A stretch of DNA of 22,035 nt from an uncultured Clostridia bacterium (GTDB taxonomy: Bacteria > Bacillota > Clostridia > Christensenellales > Borkfalkiaceae). The DNA is taken from assembly GCA_904501815.1 (NCBI GenBank), contig CAJGCN010000009.1:1-22035 (forward strand). Direction: 5' to 3'. A model generated the notes under the pieces. It did not search any database and was not told the DNA's origin. It worked only from the letters and a program-made list of their open reading frames with translations. The position numbers were made by a program, and so were the translations under genes. Numbering within the stretch: position 1 is the first letter of the stretch; each line of letters begins with the position of its first letter. Below are positions 15,564-22,035 of this stretch, one piece after another.

Positions 15564-16457
15564 TTATAAACGAATATTAAAAAGCGATAAAAAGCAACGG
15601 AGCGCGTAGGTCGTCGTGCCGTGCTTTGGAAGCAACATTCCCACCGAACGAACGGGAAGCACGGGGTCTGTCGGCAACTGATAGAGCGTTTTTTCACGCA
15701 AGCTTTCCTGCACGTATTCACGCGGGATTACCCCTATTCCCATTCCGCTGGATACTAAGCGTTTGAGCATGTCCCAGCTCCCCACTTCTACGGCAGGAGA
15801 AAGCTCTATTCCAAGAGATTGACAGAAATTATCTAAAGAACGTCGAGCCACCGTGTTGGAGTCCAGCGTAATTAACGGATAATTTTTAAGCTTTGACAGA
15901 GGCATTACGTTTTTTACCAAGTCGGACATTTTTTCGCCTACGACGAAAATATCGGTAAGGCGCATACAGTTGCCGTATAACTTTAATTCGCTATCAGGCT
16001 CTATAGGTAAATTGACGAACGCTACGTCGCATTGACGGGCTTTAAGCTCTTCCACCGTTTTAGGAGTGACACCCGTAGAAAGCTCGATTTTCACGGCAGG
16101 AAATTTCTCGTGAAACTCCACGATTTTTTCGGAAAGGAAATATTCGAAAATCGCTTCCGACGCGCCGATACGGATAACGCCCGTAGCCGACGTGTTAATT
16201 TCGGAAAGCAAGTTTTCCGCTTCGCCTAACAGTTCAAGCGCATGCTCGACTTTTGAAAAGATAGGTTTCCCACCGCGCGCGGATAATTCCATACCGCGAT
16301 GCGTGCGGTTAAACAGCGAAACGCCAAGCTGGTTTTCGAGCTGTTTAATCGATTGCGAAACGGCGGGCTGAGAAATATACAGCTCTTCCGCCGCGCGTGT
16401 TAAACTGCCGCATTTTGCGACCGTATAAAACACTCTGTACAAATCTAAATTTACCAT
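15564..16457 (-). CDS. LysR-family transcriptional regulator
   Basis: A 297-residue regulator with the standard layout. The N-terminal winged helix-turn-helix covers about 1-60 (FYTVAKCGSLTRAAEELYISQPAVSQSIKQLENQLGVSLFNRT), followed by a helical linker and a two-lobed periplasmic-binding-like effector domain from about 90 (GVIRIGASEAIFEYFLSEKI) to the end. The effector and target are not readable. LysR regulators often act on divergent neighbours, but this one lies inside a co-directional run of translation genes, 22 bases after mnmE and 18 bases before lepA, so its targets may be elsewhere. A GAGAGG site precedes the ATG. Confidence 0.93.
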   Translation of the reverse strand: MVNLDLYRVFYTVAKCGSLTRAAEELYISQPAVSQSIKQLENQLGVSLFNRTHRGMELSARGGKPIFSKVEHALELLGEAENLLSEINTSATGVIRIGASEAIFEYFLSEKIVEFHEKFPAVKIELSTGVTPKTVEELKARQCDVAFVNLPIEPDSELKLYGNCMRLTDIFVVGEKMSDLVKNVMPLSKLKNYPLITLDSNTVARRSLDNFCQSLGIELSPAVEVGSWDMLKRLVSSGMGIGVIPREYVQESLREKTLYQLPTDPVLPVRSVGMLLPKHGTTTYALRCFLSLFNIRL

Positions 16458-16479
16458 TTTCCTCTCTTCCTTTTTTCTC

Positions 16480-17820
16480 TTATTTGCCTACGCAAAACTT
16501 TGAAAAGATTTCTTCGATAATCGCTTCCGTTGCCGTTTCGCCCGTGATTTCCCCAAGTGCATCCCAAGTTTCTTTAACGTCTATGCCTATTAAATCAAGG
16601 GGTTGAAATTCACAAGCTACGATTGCTTTCTCTACGCTTTGTTTAGCTCTGTTTAACGCATCAAAATGCCGTTCTTCAATTAAAAACGCAGCTTCTTCGC
16701 TGTTTGAACCGAAGCTCTTTTCGTATAACAGCGTTTTCAGCATTTCTATCCCTTCGCCCGTGATTGCCGAAGTATGCGCATCTGCATCCGTCGGGGTGTC
16801 GTCGTTAATTAAATCGGCTTTGTTGATGAGCTTGATAAGCGGTTTATCTTTAATCATAGCCAACACGCGCACGTCTTCTTCACTCACACCGCTTACAAAA
16901 TCCGTGACGAACACTGCTACGTCTGCTGATTTTATAATCGCTTCCGCGCGTTCGATTCCGATACTTTCAATCTTATCACCGCTCGTCCGTACTCCTGCGG
17001 TATCGTATAAATTAAACTTTCTGCCTTTGATTTCTATCGTGCCTTCCACCGCGTCGCGCGTCGTACCTGCAACGTCGGAAACAATTGCCTTTTCATAGCC
17101 GAGCAAACGGTTTAATAAAGAGCTTTTACCCGTATTCGGTTTTCCGCAAATGGCAACGGATACCCCCGATTTAATCTTTTTGCCCGTGCAATAACCGCTA
17201 AGAAGGCTATTCAGCTTTTCTAAAATTACGCAAAGTTCCCCTTTTAATTCTTCAATGTGCTGTTCTTCGATATCTTCTTCGGGATAGTCCACCGACGCGT
17301 CAATGCCCGCCAAAAGAGTTTTTAATTCGTTTTGTAAAGCGGAAACCTGCTCGGTTAATTTTTCGCTGTATAATAAGTATCCCGCTTTAACTTCCGCTTC
17401 GGAATCCCCGTTTATCATATCGGCGAGCCCTTCCGTTGCGGCGAGCGAAAGTTTCCCGTTTAAAAACGCGCGACGGGTAAACTCCCCTTTCCCTGCGCTT
17501 TTTGCGCCCAAAGAAAAAGTACGCTTTAAAATTCCCCTTGCTACGCTCTCCCCGCCGTGACAATGAAATTCTACGACGTCTTCGCCCGTAAAGCTCTTCG
17601 GGGCTTTAAAATATACGCAAAGCCCGTAATCGGAAAAATTGCCCGCGTCTATTCTGCCCGGATACATACGGTAGGGTTCAAACTGTAAAACTTCCGTTTT
17701 TTGGGCGGGCTGGAACATTTTAGAAGCGATTTCGAGCGGGGATTTTCCGCTGATACGAATAATCGCAACGCCGCCTTTTCCGCTCGGCGTGGCTATCGCT
17801 GAAATATTTTCTTCCAACAT
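16480..17820 (-). CDS. mnmE: tRNA modification GTPase MnmE (TrmE)
   Basis: MnmE, with MnmG, adds the 5-carboxymethylaminomethyl group to the wobble uridine of several tRNAs. I choose the ATG at 17820 (446 residues): it has AGGAG seven bases upstream and begins with the family start ENISAIATPSGKGGVAIIRISG. An ATG 60 bases earlier would add 20 atypical residues and lies by the -10 element. The folate-binding N domain includes the block FHCHGGESVARGIL (85-98). The inserted G domain has GKPNTGKS (226-233), DTAG (273-276) and NKAD (333-336). The C-terminus ends FCVGK, the conserved CxGK motif with the catalytic-region Cys. mnmG is not adjacent here. Confidence 0.97.
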   Translation of the reverse strand: MLEENISAIATPSGKGGVAIIRISGKSPLEIASKMFQPAQKTEVLQFEPYRMYPGRIDAGNFSDYGLCVYFKAPKSFTGEDVVEFHCHGGESVARGILKRTFSLGAKSAGKGEFTRRAFLNGKLSLAATEGLADMINGDSEAEVKAGYLLYSEKLTEQVSALQNELKTLLAGIDASVDYPEEDIEEQHIEELKGELCVILEKLNSLLSGYCTGKKIKSGVSVAICGKPNTGKSSLLNRLLGYEKAIVSDVAGTTRDAVEGTIEIKGRKFNLYDTAGVRTSGDKIESIGIERAEAIIKSADVAVFVTDFVSGVSEEDVRVLAMIKDKPLIKLINKADLINDDTPTDADAHTSAITGEGIEMLKTLLYEKSFGSNSEEAAFLIEERHFDALNRAKQSVEKAIVACEFQPLDLIGIDVKETWDALGEITGETATEAIIEEIFSKFCVGK

Positions 17821-17868
17821 TTCTTCTCTCCTGCGCGTACGCGCGTAAACCTTATAATTAACGCTTAT

Positions 17869-17898
17869 ATTATACCACAAACGGTTTGGGTATGTAAA
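17869..17898 (-). promoter_or_regulatory. Promoter of the mnmE-lysR-lepA-hemW operon
   Basis: Minus strand: TTTACA (plus 17893-17898), an 18-base spacer, then TATAAT (plus 17869-17874) preceded by TGG (extended -10). The start near 17862 leaves a leader of about 40 bases before the ATG at 17820. The -35 box is part of a perfect palindrome. Confidence 0.85.
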
Positions 17899-17907
17899 CC
17901 GTTTACA
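17878..17907. promoter_or_regulatory. Operator-like palindromes over the mnmE -35 region
   Basis: TGTAAACCGTTTACA (17893-17907) is a perfect 15-bp palindrome around a central C and covers the -35 box. An 11-bp relative, CAAACGGTTTG (17878-17888), lies in the spacer with its centre 17 bases away. AAACGGTTT (17879-17887) and AAACCGTTT (17896-17904) are also exact inverted repeats of each other. The shape recalls LacI-family operators or cre sites, though the centre is one base longer than a classic cre. No T tract follows, and the site lies upstream of the predicted start, so an RNA hairpin role is less likely. Confidence 0.6.
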
Positions 17908-17920
17908 AGTTGTTTTTCAC

Positions 17921-17960
17921 AAAAAAAGACGGAAAATATAACTTTTACTTATTTCCCGTC
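17921..17960 (-). terminator. Terminator of the ecf-truA operon
   Basis: On the minus strand an 11-bp stem (plus 17950-17960 with 17928-17938, one G-U pair) is followed directly by seven T residues (plus A 17921-17927). It lies 26 bases after the stop at 17987 and just upstream of the mnmE promoter. Confidence 0.88.
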
Positions 17961-17986
17961 ATATTCTTTTTTATTAAATCAACTTC

Positions 17987-18895
17987 TTAGTTAAATAAAT
18001 CGTCGTTTCCGCTGTTGCCACTACCCTTTCCGTCAATATCTTCAAAGGGCGAGCCTTCAAACTCCGAATTCTTTTGACCGCCAAATTCCGAAAAAGGATC
18101 TTGCGGTTTTTGCGGTTCTCTCTCGCTTTCGTTTTGTCCTTGATTATACGGATTTCCGTACGGTCTGCCGTAAGGATTACCGTAGGGATTTCCATAAGGA
18201 TTGCCGTACTGTTGTTGACGGCGAAGAAATTCTTCGCGACGGGCGCGCATATACGCTTCGTAGTCAATCGCTTGGTTATTACGCACGACGAAAATCGTAA
18301 TATGCGGAACGATAGGAACGATAAACGAGAAAATAGACAACGCCAAGAAACCCTTTGCGTAGTAGGTTTTAAGCAACGCCATAAATAAAACGAGCATTAA
18401 AACTTCATACGCTAAATTCACGATAAACACGAAAAAGCCGAGATAATCGTAATAAACGGATAAAAACTCTACGACAGGCGGAAGATTTTCTCCGAGCAAT
18501 ACGTCTACGTATTGCATTTTCAACGCCCATACCGCTAAAATATCCATTACGCAAAAAGCAAAAGAGAATACCTGAAAAATCAATACGTACAGCCACGCGC
18601 GTTTCATTTTATGCCCGAAAAAGGAACATTGCCCCGCAACCTTGCCGATCATATAAACGTTTGCAAACGGCACGAACGAGAGCCATTTGCGTTTGATATT
18701 CCTGTTTTTCGCCATTCTATATAAGCCGAAGCCCTGCAAAACCGTCAACGCTACGAAAACGCCGATAGCGATAAAAAGCGTTAAATAAAAGCTTTGCGAC
18801 GTAAAATAATAATCACTCGGCAAACCCGTTTTCGGGTCTGTAATCTTCGTGCTAAAAATATTTGAAAAAAAATCAAATAACCAATAAAGTTCCAT
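17987..18895 (-). CDS. Four-helix membrane protein with Tyr-Gly-Asn-Pro repeat tail
   Basis: An unrecognised 302-residue integral membrane protein. Hydrophobic helices lie near residues 36-58, 101-123, 149-175 and 183-205. After a charged stretch (YEAYMRARREEFLRRQQQ) comes a low-complexity run of YGNPYGNPYGNPYGRPYGNPY (about 230-250 in blocks of four), then an acidic, Ser/Gly/Asn-rich tail to the end. The tail is probably disordered and cytoplasmic. A GAGAGGA site precedes the ATG. It is the last gene of the ecf-truA unit, 35 bases after truA and before the terminator. It carries no motif that gives a function; the tail suggests a binding or assembly role. Confidence 0.85.
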   Translation of the reverse strand: MELYWLFDFFSNIFSTKITDPKTGLPSDYYFTSQSFYLTLFIAIGVFVALTVLQGFGLYRMAKNRNIKRKWLSFVPFANVYMIGKVAGQCSFFGHKMKRAWLYVLIFQVFSFAFCVMDILAVWALKMQYVDVLLGENLPPVVEFLSVYYDYLGFFVFIVNLAYEVLMLVLFMALLKTYYAKGFLALSIFSFIVPIVPHITIFVVRNNQAIDYEAYMRARREEFLRRQQQYGNPYGNPYGNPYGRPYGNPYNQGQNESEREPQKPQDPFSEFGGQKNSEFEGSPFEDIDGKGSGNSGNDDLFN

Positions 18896-18930
18896 AAATC
18901 CTCTCAGCCGTACGGCAATTTTTTTCTTCG

Positions 18931-19680
18931 TTATACGTATTCCACGCTCATCATAGTCAGCCCTTTTGCGGGCATCGTTTTGCCGAGCAATTCACGCTTC
19001 CCCGTTTCATAAGCTTCCCGTAAGCTTTGTTCGGTTTTTCTGTTTTCCGCCAAATCGAGCAATTCGCCAACGAGCGTACGCACCATATTATATAAAAATC
19101 CGTTTCCCGTGACGAAAATTTTAATATCACGACCGCCAAAAGATCGGCTTTCTTGAATTTCAACGGCGTATATCGTTCTCACCGTCGTTTTCACCGAAGA
19201 GCCTGATGCGCAAAAGGCTTTAAAATCGTGTTCCCCTTCGAAAAGCTTTGCAAAATTTCGTAAGGTTTCTAAAGACGGAAGTCTTTCTACGCGCACGGCG
19301 TAGCGTTCTTTAAGCGGATTTTCACGCTCCCCTTCGTAGAGAGAATAGCAATAGGTTTTGCGTTTCGCGCTACGGTTGCAATCAAACGAAGGGTCTGCCG
19401 ACCAGCCTTCTAACACCCGCACCGACGGCGGCAGAAAACGATTGAGCGCGTCGGGCAGTTTTTGCGGGGGAACGGAGAGTAAATCGTCGTCGAAATGGCA
19501 CACCTGCCCCGCCGCGTGTACGCCCGCATCCGTTCTTCCGCTTCCCGTAATTTTAATTTCTCTACCCGCCAGTTCAAGCAAGGCGTTTTCCAACGCTTCC
19601 TGCACGGTCAGCGCGTTCTTTTGGCGTTGCCAACCTGCGTAGTCCGTTCCGTCGTAGGAGAGCTTTAATACAAATCTCAT
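18931..19680 (-). CDS. truA: tRNA pseudouridine(38-40) synthase TruA
   Basis: Converts uridines 38-40 in the tRNA anticodon arm to pseudouridine. The 249-residue protein is of normal length. It begins LKLSYDGTDYAGWQRQ and carries the catalytic aspartate D51 in SGRTDAGVHA. The C-terminal block NGFLYNMVRTLVGELLDLA and the DFKAFCASGSS stretch are typical. It starts nine bases after ecfT, in the conserved Firmicutes order ecfA-ecfT-truA. Confidence 0.97.
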   Translation of the reverse strand: MRFVLKLSYDGTDYAGWQRQKNALTVQEALENALLELAGREIKITGSGRTDAGVHAAGQVCHFDDDLLSVPPQKLPDALNRFLPPSVRVLEGWSADPSFDCNRSAKRKTYCYSLYEGERENPLKERYAVRVERLPSLETLRNFAKLFEGEHDFKAFCASGSSVKTTVRTIYAVEIQESRSFGGRDIKIFVTGNGFLYNMVRTLVGELLDLAENRKTEQSLREAYETGKRELLGKTMPAKGLTMMSVEYV

Positions 19681-19689
19681 CTTCTCTCC

Positions 19690-20499
19690 TTACACGATTG
19701 CAGGCAGGTATATTTTGAGTAAAATTACGCCTGCAAGCAACGCTGCGCCCAAAGCAAACGCTATAAAATCACGCCAAGCAAAGGTTAATTTTTTATATTT
19801 CGTACGCTTACCGCCCGAATAGCATCTTGCATCCATTGCATCGCCAAGCTCGTCCGCTCTTCGCACCGCACTGATAATCAAGGGAATAAGAACAGGCAAA
19901 ACGGCTTTAATACGTTTTATCAAACCGCCCGTTTCAAAATCCGCCCCGCGCGCTTTTTGCGCGTTCATAATGCGGGAGGTTTCGTCCGTTAAAATCGGGA
20001 TAAACCGAAGCGCAATCGACATAATCAGAGCAAGCTCGTGCACGGGGAAACGAACGAGTTTTAAAGGATAGAGCAAGCTTTCAATCCCGTCCGTTAAAGA
20101 AACGGGCGAAGTGGTGAGCGTGAGCAAAGTGGAAGCCAAGACCAACAAGAACAGGCGCACCGCTAAAAACGCGGCGTAGAGTAAGCCTTCTTTGGTAATC
20201 GTAAAAATCCACCAGCTTGCTAAAACCGTTTTACCGCTATAGAAAAATAAATTTAAAAAGGCGGTAAAAGCTAACAAAAACAAAATGGCTTTCACTGATT
20301 TTAATAAACTTTTTACGGATACTTTGGAAAAAGCGGTCAGCACGATAAACACGAGCGCGCACGCGCCGAGCGCGTAGAATGTATCCGAAATGAAAACTGC
20401 GACGATAAACACGATTAAAAAGAGCAATTTCGTTCTCGGGTCGCATTTATGCACGAAAGAAGAAGCGGGATAATATTGCCCAAAGGATACGTCATTCAT
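19690..20499 (-). CDS. ecfT: Energy-coupling factor transporter transmembrane subunit EcfT
   Basis: EcfT links the two ECF ATPases to interchangeable substrate-binding (S) proteins for vitamins or metals in the membrane. The 269-residue protein has hydrophobic helices near 24-58, 70-86, 104-128, 155-170 and 243-266. The two coupling motifs are visible: ARG at 183-185 (QKARGADFETGG) and ARC at 224-226 (AMDARCYSGG), the second with Cys in place of the common Gly. It overlaps the ATPase stop by four bases (ATGA). No S component is in the window, so this is probably a shared group II module whose substrate proteins are encoded elsewhere. Confidence 0.95.
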   Translation of the reverse strand: MNDVSFGQYYPASSFVHKCDPRTKLLFLIVFIVAVFISDTFYALGACALVFIVLTAFSKVSVKSLLKSVKAILFLLAFTAFLNLFFYSGKTVLASWWIFTITKEGLLYAAFLAVRLFLLVLASTLLTLTTSPVSLTDGIESLLYPLKLVRFPVHELALIMSIALRFIPILTDETSRIMNAQKARGADFETGGLIKRIKAVLPVLIPLIISAVRRADELGDAMDARCYSGGKRTKYKKLTFAWRDFIAFALGAALLAGVILLKIYLPAIV

Positions 20500-22035
20500 T
20501 GCTCCGCCCCCCCTTTTCTGTTCTCTCCGCTATAAAACGAAAGTACTTTTTCTACGAAATCCCCGCGTGTGAAATCGGTGTGGAGAATATACCCTTTTTC
20601 TTTGAGCAAAGAAACGGTTTTTGCCGTAAACGGCGCGTCAAGCCCCATTTCCTTTAACTCTCCGTCCCGTTCGAAAAGATCCTGCGGGCGCATATTCATT
20701 GCCACTTTTCCATCGGAAAAGACCGCCGCTCGCGTGCAATTTTCAGAAATTTCGTCCATATCGTGAGAAACTACGATAACCGTTTTGCACCATTCTTTGT
20801 GTATTTTATGGAGCAAAGACATAATCTCTTCTTTGCCAAGCGGGTCTAACCCTGCGGCGGGCTCGTCCAGAACTAAAATTTCAGGCTTGGTGACAATTAC
20901 GCCCGCAATCGCCACACGGCGTTTTTGTCCGCCCGAAAGTTCGAACGGCGAGCGGTTTTTCACTTCTTCAAAGTTTAACCCTACCGTTTCAATCGCTTCC
21001 TTGACGGCGGTTTGCACCGCTTCTTCCGAAAGCTTTTCTTTTGAAAAATTATTCAGCCCGAACGCTACGTCTTGGAAAACCGTTTCCGCAAAAAGCTGAT
21101 ATTCGGGGTATTGAAACACCATGCCGACCTTGCTTCTAAGCGCGCGGAAATCCGTTGTTTTTTGCGTTAAGTCTAAACCGTTGACCGTCAAAACCGTTTC
21201 AGGCAACGGGACTTGTCCTTTTTTGAGTTTTTTAGGTTTATATTTCTTTTCTGCCGTAGACGTTTTTAAAAGAGCGTTCAGGTGTTGCACGAACGTTGAT
21301 TTTCCGCTACCCGTATGCCCGATTACACCAAAAAATTCCCCTGCGCGGATTTGAATATCCACTCCGCATAACGCGTGCGTAGCGAACGGAGAAGTCGGGT
21401 TGTATACGTAGCGCAAATTTTTACAATACACGCCCCCTACTCCTTTTGCCATAGAAGAATCGGAAGTGACGTCGTCCGCTTCCACGTACGCCGTTTCTCC
21501 GCTTTCAATCCCTTTTAACGAAAAGGCGTTTACAAGCTCGCTCGCAAGCTCGTTGGGCGTTAAACAGTCTTTGACCTGCAAACCGCCCCTTCTTAAATCC
21601 CGACAAATTTTCACGGGCTTGGGCAAAGTGAGATTATACGTTTCGAGTTCTTCTTCCTTGCAAAGAATTTCCGAAGGCACGCCCTGCATTACGATTTCGC
21701 CTTTATTCATCACGATTGCGCGGTCGGCAAGCATAGCTTCTTCGGGAAAATGGGTAATGAGTAAAACGGTAATCTTTTCTTCTTTGTTTAACCGCAAAAC
21801 GACGTCGAGCACTTCTTTTCTACCGCGCGGGTCAAGCATTGCCGTTGATTCGTCTAAAATCATAATGCGCGGTTTTAACGCCAACACGCCTGCAATAGCA
21901 ATGCGTTGCTTCTGTCCGCCTGAAAGACGGGAAGTCGTTGCGGTTCTATATTCTTGCATTCCAACGGCGTTTAACGCAAAATCAATTCTTTCTCCGATTT
22001 CTTTGCGGGAAAGACCTACGTTTTCTGGTCCGAAC
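20496..22035 (-). CDS. Fused EcfA1-EcfA2 energy-coupling factor ATPase (5' end outside window)
   Basis: The paired ATPases that power ECF transport, here joined in one chain. The frame is open to the window edge, giving 512 visible residues, so the first Walker A is off-window. Domain 1 shows FGPENVGLSRKEI (1-13), signature LSGGQ (37-41), Walker B LDES (60-63) and switch His H95, then an EcfA1-type tail. After a linker of about 30 residues, domain 2 has YVYNPTSPF, Walker A GHTGSGKST (239-247), Q308, LSGGQ (366-370), LDEP (389-392) and H424. A Lys-rich insert (KKYKPKKLKKGQ, about 263-274) lies between Walker A and the Q-loop. A Met at the domain junction (21452) has no ribosome site, so separate translation of domain 2 is unlikely. 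ecfT follows with a four-base overlap. Confidence 0.93.
   Translation of the reverse strand, partial: FGPENVGLSRKEIGERIDFALNAVGMQEYRTATTSRLSGGQKQRIAIAGVLALKPRIMILDESTAMLDPRGRKEVLDVVLRLNKEEKITVLLITHFPEEAMLADRAIVMNKGEIVMQGVPSEILCKEEELETYNLTLPKPVKICRDLRRGGLQVKDCLTPNELASELVNAFSLKGIESGETAYVEADDVTSDSSMAKGVGGVYCKNLRYVYNPTSPFATHALCGVDIQIRAGEFFGVIGHTGSGKSTFVQHLNALLKTSTAEKKYKPKKLKKGQVPLPETVLTVNGLDLTQKTTDFRALRSKVGMVFQYPEYQLFAETVFQDVAFGLNNFSKEKLSEEAVQTAVKEAIETVGLNFEEVKNRSPFELSGGQKRRVAIAGVIVTKPEILVLDEPAAGLDPLGKEEIMSLLHKIHKEWCKTVIVVSHDMDEISENCTRAAVFSDGKVAMNMRPQDLFERDGELKEMGLDAPFTAKTVSLLKEKGYILHTDFTRGDFVEKVLSFYSGENRKGGAEQ

Noticed and set aside
9326..17820. Long opposite-strand open frames over gltX, lepA, hemW and mnmE
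   Set aside because: They mirror strongly conserved genes, lack ribosome sites and encode Ser/Phe/Arg-rich sequence typical of antisense frames.
17821..17880. A 20-residue N-terminal extension of MnmE from an upstream ATG
   Set aside because: It would start within a few bases of the -10 box, upstream of the predicted transcript start. The ATG at 17820 has a good ribosome site and matches the family start.
18150..18215. Short repeated DNA units, considered as a CRISPR-like or tandem-repeat element
   Set aside because: The units are in frame within a membrane-protein gene and encode YGNP repeats; there are no spacers.
18907..18926. GCCGTACGGC followed by a T tract, resembling a plus-strand terminator
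   Set aside because: The stem is only four pairs with a two-base loop, and no plus-strand gene needs it. On the minus strand the T tract is on the wrong side.
21450..21452. Internal ATG as a separate start for EcfA2
   Set aside because: No Shine-Dalgarno sequence lies upstream and the reading frame is continuous through the junction, so a fusion is the simpler reading.
1..22035. tRNA genes, insertion sequences, prophage genes, toxin-antitoxin pairs and defence systems
   Set aside because: I looked on both strands and found no tRNA cloverleaf, transposase, integrase or short inverted-repeat boundary; the genes are densely packed housekeeping genes.

Overview
The window reads as a chromosomal housekeeping region from an endospore-forming member of the Firmicutes, most likely an uncultured Clostridia-type lineage. 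The evidence is a partial spoIVA gene with a sigma-E-like promoter, a transcription-terminating lysine riboswitch (L-box), the Firmicutes order ecfA1-ecfA2-ecfT-truA, AGGAGG-type ribosome sites at most starts, and U-tract intrinsic terminators. I see no insertion sequence, phage gene, CRISPR array, tRNA or rRNA. Twenty protein genes are supported: 17 on the minus strand and 3 on the plus strand. Two of them run off the window edges.

Layout, left to right. (1) 1-453, minus: the N-terminal third of SpoIVA, the spore-coat ATPase. (2) 569-6047, minus: a five-gene unit made of a six-helix membrane protein, a SAM methyltransferase, hslO (Hsp33), a large TPR protein and a HEAT-like helical protein. 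It has a promoter at about 6110-6138 and a terminator at about 494-540. (3) 6188-9310, plus: promoter, lysine riboswitch, then asd-dapA-dapB, the shared early steps of lysine and diaminopimelate synthesis, closed by a bidirectional terminator. (4) 9326-10966, minus: gltX with its own promoter. (5) 11031-17820, minus: mnmE, a LysR regulator, lepA, hemW, a shikimate-kinase-like gene and a ketopantoate-reductase-like gene, tightly packed. Its promoter overlaps a perfect 15-bp palindrome. (6) 17987-22035, minus: a fused EcfA1-EcfA2 ATPase, ecfT, truA and a four-helix membrane protein, ending in a terminator.

How the genes work together. The plus-strand island converts aspartyl phosphate to tetrahydrodipicolinate. 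Lysine should switch it off through the leader, whose terminator and antiterminator can both be drawn by hand. The remaining units serve translation (gltX, mnmE, truA, lepA), cofactor handling (hemW, ECF vitamin transport, possibly the PanE-like reductase), redox protein quality control (hslO) and sporulation (spoIVA).

I did not find an exotic defence or mobile system. The points most worth a second look are: the one-chain EcfA1-EcfA2 fusion; the AroK-like kinase that lacks the usual shikimate-binding arginine and overlaps a PanE-like gene; the palindromic operator on the mnmE promoter; the spoIVA promoter embedded in the terminator of the neighbouring operon; and the uncharacterised TPR/HEAT gene pair next to hslO.
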